Assembly (NCBI GenBank): GCA_016946835.1 | Contig: JACVTC010000217.1 | Span: forward strand, 1 to 64,000 | Reading direction: 5' to 3' | DNA: 64,000 nt | Source: Neocallimastix lanati (nom. inval.) | Taxonomy: Eukaryota > Neocallimastigomycota > Neocallimastigomycetes > Neocallimastigales > Neocallimastigaceae | Shown: positions 12,171 to 20,349 of the stretch, one piece after another | Layout of the letters: every line of letters begins with the position of its first letter | Position numbering within the stretch: position 1 is the first letter of the stretch | Made by a program: the position numbers and the translations under genes | Notes under the pieces: generated by a model | What the model was told of the DNA's origin: nothing | Database searches by the model: none | The model's input: the letters and a program-made list of their open reading frames with translations, nothing else

Positions 12171-12675
12171 AAGTTAGTAAAATTGTTGTTGTAGTCTGGT
12201 GGTAATATACCATGACAATGAAGCCGAACTTCATAGGTTCGACTCACACCCTTTCCCAATCTAAATTATTTTTAGTTAATTAATTAAATTATTGTAGAAA
12301 GTTCTAGAGTTTCTTTGGTTAATATTATATAACTAAATGAAACTAGAAAGTTCTATTTTAATAATTATTTTATCATTTTTCTATAAGATTCATTTTCTAG
12401 AAAGAAAACTTAATTTTTCGAACTTTCGTTAATCTTAACTTTTTCCGAAACTGTTTTTCTGAAAAAGTATAAATAAGGTGAATTTCTCAACAAAAAATAA
12501 TTTTTTCTTCGTGCTTTTATTAACTAGTTAAAAGTAATTCGAAATATTACAATAACTAATTAATAATAAAAAATAATAATAAATTTTATATTTTAATAAA
12601 AAATATTAATAAAACAAATTTTTTAAGAAAACGAATTACTTATTAGTGTAGACCTATTGGGTGTAAACCGTTACA
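12171..12675 (+). repeat. 5' LTR of element I (5' tip removed by insertions)
   Basis: Matches 58407-58926 apart from the first ~15 bases. Ends CCGTTACA, the inverse of the LTR start TGTAACG seen at 58407. TATAAATA at 12468-12475 is the likely TATA box. GTGCTTTTAT at 12511-12520, about 40 nt downstream, is complementary to the ten bases following the LTR. A tRNA-like module lies near its 5' end. Confidence 0.9.
12185..12250 (+). other. tRNA-like module in LTR I (A and B boxes)
   Basis: A-box-like TAGTCTGGTGG at 12192-12202 and B-box-like GGTTCGACTCA at 12236-12246, 33 bp apart, in a tRNA-like layout. A hairpin ATGAAG/CTTCAT lies between them. The outer acceptor stem does not pair and the T stem is poor, so it is not a functional tRNA; it resembles an internal RNA polymerase III promoter. 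Element B is inserted 10 bp upstream of the module. Confidence 0.65.
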
Positions 12676-12685
12676 ATAAAAGCAC
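12676..12685 (+). promoter_or_regulatory. Self-priming site of element I
   Basis: ATAAAAGCAC immediately follows the LTR and is the exact reverse complement of GTGCTTTTAT (12511-12520) near the predicted transcription start. No TGG-type tRNA primer site is present. This is the Tf1/sushi arrangement, in which the mRNA 5' end folds back to prime reverse transcription. Confidence 0.75.
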
Positions 12686-13461
12686 CCAAAGAAAAGAAGC
12701 CCAGTACCCCTGCACTAAGGACTAGCCAAAGGAAATCTACCAACTCAAGAAATCAAGGAAATCAAGGAAATCAAGGAAATCTACCAACTCAAGAAATCAA
12801 GGAAATCAAGTAAATCAAGGAAATCTACCAACTCAAGAAATCAAGGAAATCAAGTAAATCAAGGAAATCTACCAACTCAAGAAATCAAGGAAATCAAGGA
12901 TATCTACCAACTCAAGAAATCAAGGAAATCTACCGAATCAAGAAGATTTGTTATAAGGCGAATAAAATAAAATAAATTAAATTACAGATACTATACTAAA
13001 CAACATCTCGCATTAAATAGTACTCTACTCTCCGAATAAATATTTATTTTAATTATAATTAATTTTAAATTTCTTACGTTATATATAAAGGCTTGCCTGG
13101 CTCCCAAAGCGACGATAGTTGAGCATCGTTACCATAATACTTTGTCGTTCAGATTCTGTTGATAACTGAGGAAGATAATTTGTTGTACTTTTTCATGCTA
13201 ACAAAGGTTAGATACAAACAAAAATACAATTACATTACTTCCTTCTACCATTAATTGGTACTAACAATCGACTTAATCTGCGTTTATCGATAAAGAGCTA
13301 AAGAGACTTACCACGCAAGGCTTTAACAAATTATATATTTCCTGGCTCAATACTATATGATTTGGTTTATAACAATTCAATAAGAAATAAAGATTAATCA
13401 AATAAAATAAATATTTAATTACTCCTATATCTTCCAAAATAATTATATATTACTTTATCAC

Positions 13462-13503
<42 letters not shown>

Positions 13504-13901
13504 ATCACGGGATATATCAAAAAAATCAACTCTGAAAATATCCAATCTCAAATCACTCTCAAAATCAATCTGAAATTTTATATCAACTTAATGCAATAAA
13601 TTTTAAATCTCAATAATCTTTTCTAAATTATTTCCAGCTCTCTATAACTATTAAACTACTATAATAATATATATACAAATCTACTATACCTAATTTAGTA
13701 TATTATATAAATTTAAAATTTCAATACCAAACCTTATTTAATTCTAAATAATTCCAGTGGGATCAATTATTACTATTTATATATTCAAATCCTCCTTAAT
13801 CAAAAGTATATTATAATTCAATTCCTCTCTATTATACTGAAAAAATCGTTCTTAAATATATCTTATTCCAATTTATTCAATAATCAACTATAAAAATAAC
13901 A
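12686..13901 (+). other. Leader of element I with minisatellite
   Basis: No credible ORF. A tandem repeat of 'ggaaatctaccaactcaag' and 'aaatcaagg' modules fills 12731-12943. A less AT-rich block at 13085-13330 contains a short ACGAT/ATCGT hairpin, and a poly-A run lies at about 13467-13498. Confidence 0.6.
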
Positions 13902-15076
13902 GTGAAACTTATATTCAAAATGGAAGAAAACAATTTTGCCAACGCAACCTATAAGGATGGTTTTGCCGGAGATAGACGATACCTTAAGGGATTCTTAGCT
14001 AAAATGAATTTAATCTTCATGATTCACCCTGATCGATTCAATAATGATGAAACAAAAGTAATCTACGTTATTTCTAGGTTATATGGTAATGCTATGAATT
14101 GGGCAGCATCACTTATGGAGAATCAGGACCCTTGCTTGTTAAATTACGAAGCCTTCGTTGAAAGAATGAAATCTGTATATGGGAGTTATGACTCAACATT
14201 CATTGCAAATCAGAAACTCAGAACTATAAGACAAAAACGGTTAGGCGACATTAGAAGCTATATACTCGAATTCAACTCTTATGCCGACGAGTCATCTTGG
14301 AACGAAGAAGCGAAAATGGACGCATTTCTTGTTGGTTTAAATGATCAAATCGCTACAAGAATTCTGGAAATGTTCCCTGGTCCAAGATCTCTTACTGCTA
14401 TGCAAACTATAGCTTCCAGAATAGATGGCCGTCTATCAGCCCATAGGCAATTTACAAATAATCAAAATCGATCAAACAATAACCTTAATAACAACAATTC
14501 TAATAAGAAAAGATGGAATTTTTATAAGAAAGGTTCGAATTCTAAACATTATGGACCCCTATCCGACGAAGAAAAAGAAAGAAGAAAAAGAGAAAACCTC
14601 TGTTTATATTGTGGATCCTCAAATCATACTCTAGGCAATTGTCCACTCAAAAATAAGAAAAAATCACCCTCAAGCACTTCTCATATTACTAATCCTGAAC
14701 CAAAGGCCAAAGAAAGAACAAGAATCTCAGATCAACAAAATTTGAGTCTTCCTATATTTGAATTCACTCTCAATGTTTTAAAATCATCAGTCAAAACTAA
14801 GATTCTTCTAGATTCAGGTTCTCAACTTAATCTTATGGATGTCTACTTTGCCAATGAAAATAACATTCCTTATTCATCCGAAACCATTCATCCTGAAGTA
14901 GGAGGAATTGGTGGTACTCAGAAAATTCTCGGGGAAACTTTGCCAATTTCGATCCGCTATAAAAATCACAATTGTAAAACTAAGTTTTATGTCGTCGATT
15001 TACCTTCATATTGTGCTCTTCTTGGCGCTGAATGGCTCTCTACTCATAATCCAACAATAGATTTCTCTTCTAAAAC
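13902..15076 (+). pseudogene. Element I Gag-protease, first half of an interrupted gag-pol ORF
   Basis: Open for about 390 codons from ATG 13902 (or ATG 13920, MEENNF). N-terminal sushi/Tf-type Gag with GNAMNWA and RLGDIRSYILEFNSYA; an Asn-rich linker; a zinc knuckle CLYCGSSNHTLGNC; then a canonical retropepsin with KILLDSGSQLNLM and ALLGAEWL. Gag and protease are in one frame, unlike elements B to E and H. Solo LTR I'1 is inserted right after SSKT, so seven LTR-derived residues end the present frame. The original frame resumes at 56875. The element cannot make an intact product. Confidence 0.9.
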
Positions 15077-15706
15077 TGTAACGGAGGTGCTTCTATTGTA
15101 AAGGCGGGATAAGATATAGAAACACAGAAAGGAGAAAACTCAATAGGTTTACACTATCTGTATAAATAATTCGTTTTATTAGAAATATTTTTTATTAATT
15201 ATAAAATTTAAAATAATTATTAATATTAATCAACAAGGTAATATTTCGAATTACTTATACGTTAATTATTATTAATAAAAGCACGAAGAAAAATATTTTC
15301 ATTCGTGAAGTTCGCACTATTTATACTTTTAACGGAAAAACAGTTTTAACATATAAAAATAATTTTAAAGAAATATTTAGAAATATGTTTAAATAATTAA
15401 TAATGTAAAGTTTCTAGAATATAGATTTTAATTGATGAAAATGAATCTTATCAAAAAAGAATAAAATAATTTATATAATAAGAATTTCTAAATTCATTTC
15501 GGTTGAATTACGAACCGAAAGAATCTTTAACTTTCTATAATTTTATACAGAAAGAATATTCAAGAAGATATTATTAATAATTAATATAATAATTAATAAA
15601 ATAATTATTTATGCAAAATGGGTTGAGGTGTGAGTCGAACCCATGAAGTATTGGTCATGGTCAATGTAACTAACCATTGAACCAAAGTTCTAATTTTACT
15701 AACTTG
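15077..15706 (-). repeat. Solo LTR I'1, main part
   Basis: I-type LTR on the minus strand, starting TGTAACGGAGG on the plus strand; its other end (ATTTCGTTACA) is at 56858-56869, after nested insertions. AAAAC flanks both ends (15072-15076, 56870-56874). It contains a TATA-like sequence, the R-like GTGCTTTTAT (minus strand of 15275-15284) and a tRNA-like module. A second copy (I'2) begins at 31760. Confidence 0.88.
15628..15691 (-). other. tRNA-like module in LTR I'1
   Basis: On the minus strand: A box TGGTTCAATGG (15674-15684, full match to the tRNA consensus) and B box GGTTCGACTCA (15631-15641). The 5' end of the module would be near 15691. Ten bases farther upstream (15692-15701) is the ACTTG target duplication of element F. 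Acceptor and T stems do not pair, so it is tRNA-like rather than a tRNA gene. Confidence 0.65.
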
Positions 15707-16168
15707 TGATACGTGACCACTATAAAAATGGTATTTAGGTAGATTCTTTAGGTTAAAGAAATACTTAAATATTATTGGTCAATAATTTTATAATAATATA
15801 TATAATTTTAGAATAATAATTATTAAACGGAGAATTCTTTTATTTATGAGTTTATACTTATGATAAATTAATTCATATAAATAGCTATTTTATATTTTAT
15901 TTTAGTATAGTTAAAAAGAGATATTATATATATTTGAGATAATTAATTATAATATTTATATAAGAGAGTAATAATAATAATTTATGTAATAATTAATAAT
16001 TAATAATAAATAAAGAGAACATTAAAAAGATATATTTATTACTTTATTTTGTATTATTGTATGTGTTATTTCTAATTAATATTAGAATATATTATTTTGT
16101 CATAATTCCTTATTGTCATTGCCCATAAATAAATATTAATTTAGATACATAAATAAAATATCGTATCA
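15707..16168 (+). repeat. 5' LTR of element F
   Basis: 462 bp, TGATACGTGACC to CGTATCA, apparently identical to 18134-18595. Confidence 0.95.
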
Positions 16169-16172
16169 AATT

Positions 16173-16190
16173 TGGTGGAGAATCCGGGCG
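16173..16190 (+). promoter_or_regulatory. tRNA primer-binding site of element F
   Basis: TGGTGGAGAATCCGGGCG begins 4 nt after the LTR; it would pair with a tRNA ending CGCCCGGATTCTCCACCA. It differs from the primer site of both B/D/E and C. Confidence 0.75.
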
Positions 16191-16403
16191 TGACAATAGC
16201 AAAATAATATGAAAATAATATTAATAAAATAATACATCTACATAATAAATATATAATAAATATTATTTAGTATATATATAAAAAGAATTTAATTAGTTTA
16301 AATTAGTTATTAATAATTATAATAGTAATAGTTATAATAATATTAAATTGAATTAGAAAATTGTAATAAAAAATATATATAAGAATAAATAAAATTTTTA
16401 AAG

Positions 16404-17849
16404 ATGAATGTTTTTAAGATATTAAGTACGTTACCATTATTAGAAAATTATAATAATGATATCAATGAATGGATAGAAGAATTAACCGAGTCATTTGAAT
16501 TATGGGATATAAAAGAACAAGAAAGAAGATTTATTTTATGTAAAGAATGTGTAAATAAAGAAATTAGGTATGTTCTTGATGAATTAAAGGAAGAAAAGAA
16601 TCAGGTTCCTAGCTTAAAAGAAATAAAAATAGCCTTAGAAGAATATCTAGAAATAACACCAAGCGTGAAATATTGGAACATAATTAATTTGAAAATTAAT
16701 TCAAATGAATCAATTAGTAATTTTAATTATAAATACTTAAGAAAATATAATGATATTGATAATAATATAAAGAAATTAATTACTGTTAATAATTATGTTA
16801 ATTCAATTAAGTCTAGAATATATCCTTGTTTAAGAATATTAGAAGAAGAAATCGAAGATATAAACGAAGCTCTCAAGTATGCAGAAAAAGTTGAAAGAAT
16901 TGAAAAGAAATTAAATTTAAATTTAAATAATATTTATAAGAATAATAAACAAAAATGGAATAATAATAATTTCAAAATGAATAAATTAAATAGTAATATA
17001 AACAATAAGAATAATAAAATTATGTGCTTTAGATGCTATGAGTTAGGTCATAAAGCTGTTAATTGTAGACACACATTTAAAGAATTAGCGGAATTAGAAA
17101 GAACTGGAATTTTGGAAATAAATAAAAGAAGAAATTTTATACCTGGAAACCATAATAATTATAATTATAAATTTAATTTATATGATAGAAATAAAAACTA
17201 TAATAATTATTATCGTAGAAATTATAATTTAAATAGTAGTATTACTGAAAATCATCATAATATGACTAGTTTTGGTAAAAAGCATAATGTGAATAGAGAA
17301 ATTTATAGAAATAATTATAATTTAAATAATAATTTTGGTAATAATAATTATAATAATTTAAATAATTATCTATATAAAAGTAATTATGATTTAAATAAAA
17401 ATTTTGGTACCAATAACAATAACAGTAATTTAAATGAGAATATAAATACAATAAAATGTAGAATCAGCAATAATCATGGTATAAATTATAATAAGCAAGA
17501 AAATAAAGATGTTAATATTGGAAATGAAATTAATTTCAACAATAATTTAAATACTAATTGTGTAGAAAATACATTTAATTCAAATATAAATAATATTCAG
17601 GATAATATAATTGGAAATAATATAAATAAAAACAATAATGGATATAGTAGAAACATAAATTCATTAGGAAATAATAATAGTTTTAATAATAACAATACTA
17701 ATAACAATACTAATTATACAAATAACGAAAATAAAAATGTTAATAATGTTATTGAAATAAATTATAATAAAAACAATAATAATAATAACAATAATAACAA
17801 TAATAATAATCAAAAAAAAAAAAAAAAAAATAAAACAATAAATAAATAA
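16404..17849 (+). CDS. Element F Gag with long Asn-rich tail
   Basis: 481 residues from ATG 16404. The first ~170 residues align with Gag of element C (DINEWIEELTESFELW, VPSLKEIKIALEEYLEITP, INEALKYAEKVERIEKK). One zinc knuckle, CFRCYELGHKAVNC, lies at about residue 208, followed by FKELAELE as in C. Where C-type gag stops at its frameshift site, F reads on without a stop: a short stretch resembling the C pol frame (ILEINKRR against IFELLNGRR), then about 240 residues very rich in Asn with Tyr and Lys. It ends in Asn and Lys runs. It should bind RNA and build particles; the tail has a prion-like composition. Why the tail is kept is unknown. Confidence 0.85.
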   Translation: MNVFKILSTLPLLENYNNDINEWIEELTESFELWDIKEQERRFILCKECVNKEIRYVLDELKEEKNQVPSLKEIKIALEEYLEITPSVKYWNIINLKINSNESISNFNYKYLRKYNDIDNNIKKLITVNNYVNSIKSRIYPCLRILEEEIEDINEALKYAEKVERIEKKLNLNLNNIYKNNKQKWNNNNFKMNKLNSNINNKNNKIMCFRCYELGHKAVNCRHTFKELAELERTGILEINKRRNFIPGNHNNYNYKFNLYDRNKNYNNYYRRNYNLNSSITENHHNMTSFGKKHNVNREIYRNNYNLNNNFGNNNYNNLNNYLYKSNYDLNKNFGTNNNNSNLNENINTIKCRISNNHGINYNKQENKDVNIGNEINFNNNLNTNCVENTFNSNINNIQDNIIGNNINKNNNGYSRNINSLGNNNSFNNNNTNNNTNYTNNENKNVNNVIEINYNKNNNNNNNNNNNNNQKKKKKNKTINK

Positions 17850-17985
17850 ATAAATAATTTAATTATGATGAATTATTAATAAATAAATAATTATATATAT
17901 ATAACAATAATTTAAATTAAATTAATTCGAAATTTCAAGATTTCGAATTTCAAAAATTAAAATAATCATTAATTCAAAAATTTAA

Positions 17986-18016
<31 letters not shown>

Positions 18017-18046
18017 AATAAATCCAATAATTAAATTTTAATAAAC

Positions 18047-18078
<32 letters not shown>

Positions 18079-18093
18079 ATTATATTGTTATTG

Positions 18094-18133
18094 AGACTTC
18101 AGGGGACGAAGTCTAATTTAAGTGGGGGCGTCT
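18094..18133 (+). promoter_or_regulatory. Pre-PPT hairpin and polypurine tract of element F
   Basis: AGACTTC (18094-18100) pairs with GAAGTCT (18108-18114) across AGGGGAC, followed by the purine-rich AAGTGGGGGCGTCT next to the LTR. Nearly the same structure lies at the end of element C. Poly-A runs at about 17996-18014 and 18050-18075 precede it. Confidence 0.75.
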
Positions 18134-18595
18134 TGATACGTGACCACTATAAAAATGGTATTTAGGTAGATTCTTTAGGTTAAAGAAATACTTAAATATT
18201 ATTGGTCAATAATTTTATAATAATATATATAATTTTAGAATAATAATTATTAAACGGAGAATTCTTTTATTTATGAGTTTATACTTATGATAAATTAATT
18301 CATATAAATAGCTATTTTATATTTTATTTTAGTATAGTTAAAAAGAGATATTATATATATTTGAGATAATTAATTATAATATTTATATAAGAGAGTAATA
18401 ATAATAATTTATGTAATAATTAATAATTAATAATAAATAAAGAGAACATTAAAAAGATATATTTATTACTTTATTTTGTATTATTGTATGTGTTATTTCT
18501 AATTAATATTAGAATATATTATTTTGTCATAATTCCTTATTGTCATTGCCCATAAATAAATATTAATTTAGATACATAAATAAAATATCGTATCA
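18134..18595 (+). repeat. 3' LTR of element F
   Basis: 462 bp, apparently identical to the 5' LTR. Followed by CTTG (18596-18599), the target-site duplication, and directly by the first LTR of element C. Confidence 0.95.
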
Positions 18596-18599
18596 CTTG

Positions 18600-19322
18600 T
18601 GATACGGAACTAACTAATAATTCGTATTATACTATTGGAAATTATAATTAAGTTTAATAACTTTATGTATTAAATATTTTAAACTATTTTTATAATTCCA
18701 AAATTTTATTCTTAATTTAAAATAATTATATAAATTATCAAATTAAATTGATTAATGACTAATTATTAAAAAATCATTATTTAATTAAATTGATTAATGA
18801 CTAATTATTAAAAAATTATTATTTAATTAAATTGATTAATGACTAATTATTAAAAAATCATTATTTAATTAAATTGATTAATGACTAATTATTAAATAAT
18901 TATTATCCTATATTAATTAAATTGTTTTATTATTATATTTAATTATTATTAATATTAAATTGTTTCAAGAATTATATTATCAAAAATATTACCAATAATT
19001 TTATTGTTAAATTTTTTAATTTTATCATTAATAATATTTGTCATTAAAGATAATATTAATTATATTAGTATTAATATTTTTATTATTAAAATAACTCTTA
19101 AAAAATATTATTTAAAATCACATGTAATAATTATACTAATAAGAATTAAAATAATTTAAATTATTATAAAAATTCATGTAGTAAAATAGTATAAAAGAAA
19201 AAGAAAATACTTAATAAAAAATCAGGAGTTAAAAAAATAAAAAAAAACTGGAAATTGAAATTAAATTATTAACTAATATATTATTTTCATTTTTTTTTGA
19301 AGTTTATTGTGTACCTGCACCA
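18600..19322 (+). repeat. LTR 1 of tandem element C
   Basis: Begins TGATACGG and ends CCTGCACCA. Contains four tandem 42-bp units (AAATTGATTAATGACTAATT...) from 18745 to about 18900. Confidence 0.95.
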
Positions 19323-19325
19323 AAT

Positions 19326-19344
19326 TGGCGAGCTATGCAGGACA
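19326..19344 (+). promoter_or_regulatory. tRNA primer-binding site of element C (copy 1)
   Basis: TGGCGAGCTATGCAGGACA starts 3 nt after the LTR, matching a tRNA 3' end TGTCCTGCATAGCTCGCCA. The second copy is at 25055-25073. Confidence 0.8.
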
Positions 19345-19471
19345 CAAAGAAAATAATATGAAAAATTAATAATTTAAATAAATATTAAGAAATTTTAATT
19401 ATAAAAAAAAAAAAAAAAAAAATTAATTCTATATTAAAAATAATATAATAAAATAAATTAAATTGCCAAGA

Positions 19472-20329
19472 ATGAAAATCTTAGAACTTGAGGAACTACT
19501 ACCTAGGCTTGATGAAGATGCTAGAGACGTTGATATCTGGGCCGAAGAATTCACAAGATTAATGAAATTAGCTGGTATTAACAATCCAGCTAGCATTCAT
19601 ACCTGGGCGACTGAATGTGTTGAGGGCAAACTCAGGGGAGTCTTACAAGATCTGGTGAAAGTCAATGAAGATGAAGAAGAAGAATTTCCTTCTATGAAAA
19701 AAATAAAAGAAGCCTTAGAAGAAGCCTTAGAAATCACTCCACAGGATAAATGTAAAAGATTACAAAGATTAAAAATAAAAAGAGGAGAAAGTATTAAAAA
19801 TTTTAATTGGCGATATAAAAAACTTTACAATAATTTACCAAGACTTTATCAATCTTTCATAACAGTGGAGGATTATACTGAATCCATTTCATACCGACCT
19901 TTTGCTAGAGCCCAGGTTATAACTCAAAGATGTGTAGATCTCGAGGATGCATTTGAGGAAGCGGAATTAGCCGAAAGAGCCGAAGAGAGGAAAGAAACAA
20001 ATGAAACTGTAATGTCTACTTTATATACTCGGGGGGTTTATTCAAACTTTTCTCAATCAAATAGAACTGGGAAACATCCTTTTAGACAATTTTCTGCCAA
20101 TAATTATATAGAAGTTAACAACCCCAAAAGAAATATGAGAAGTCGCACTAATGATAAACTCTTAAATAAGAATCCAAAATACGAGACTAACAATACATAT
20201 AAAAGAACATATAAGTGTTTCAGATGTAACCAGGAAGGTCATGGTGTCAAGCAATGCCCTTATTCATTTAAGGAATTAGCTGAGTTAGAGGAAAAAGGTC
20301 AGATTTCAAAGGAATCTTTGAACTCCTAA
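19472..20329 (+). CDS. Element C Gag, copy 1
   Basis: 285 residues from ATG 19472 (MKILELEELL); a TTG three codons earlier is less likely. Helical capsid-like region (DVDIWAEEFTRLMKLAG; QDKCKRLQRLKIKRGESIKNFNWRYKKLY), an acidic stretch (EDEEEEF) and a zinc knuckle CFRCNQEGHGVKQC near the end. It stops at the frameshift signal (SLNS-stop). Only about 130 nt of leader separate it from the primer site. Confidence 0.93.
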   Translation: MKILELEELLPRLDEDARDVDIWAEEFTRLMKLAGINNPASIHTWATECVEGKLRGVLQDLVKVNEDEEEEFPSMKKIKEALEEALEITPQDKCKRLQRLKIKRGESIKNFNWRYKKLYNNLPRLYQSFITVEDYTESISYRPFARAQVITQRCVDLEDAFEEAELAERAEERKETNETVMSTLYTRGVYSNFSQSNRTGKHPFRQFSANNYIEVNNPKRNMRSRTNDKLLNKNPKYETNNTYKRTYKCFRCNQEGHGVKQCPYSFKELAELEEKGQISKESLNS

Positions 20330-20349
20330 ATGGAAGAAGGAAAACTTCC
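20317..20349 (+). promoter_or_regulatory. Programmed -1 frameshift site of element C (copy 1)
   Basis: Gag codons TCT TTG AAC TCC TAA give the heptamer T TTG AAC (20317-20323). Exactly 8 nt later GGAAG (20332-20336) pairs with CTTCC (20345-20349). The pol frame is -1 and open through the junction. The heptamer is not a perfect X XXY YYZ, so efficiency may be low. The second copy is at 26046-26078. Confidence 0.7.

Larger units (their letters stand above)
15707..18595 (+). mobile_element. Element F, gag-only non-autonomous LTR retrotransposon
   Basis: 2889 bp with two 462-bp LTRs that look identical, CTTG (or ACTTG) on both sides, a tRNA primer site, one gag ORF and a polypurine tract, but no protease, RT or integrase. 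Its gag and its 3' end (hairpin AGACTTC/GAAGTCT plus polypurine tract) are related to element C, so C-type proteins are the likely source of its enzymes. Confidence 0.92.

Noticed and set aside
12185-12250. A functional tRNA gene
   Set aside because: A and B boxes are present but the acceptor ends and T stem do not pair; it is part of a repeated LTR. The same applies to 15628-15691 and 32312-32375.
12731-12943. CRISPR-like array
   Set aside because: The units are direct, variable minisatellite words without unique spacers, in a eukaryotic retrotransposon leader.
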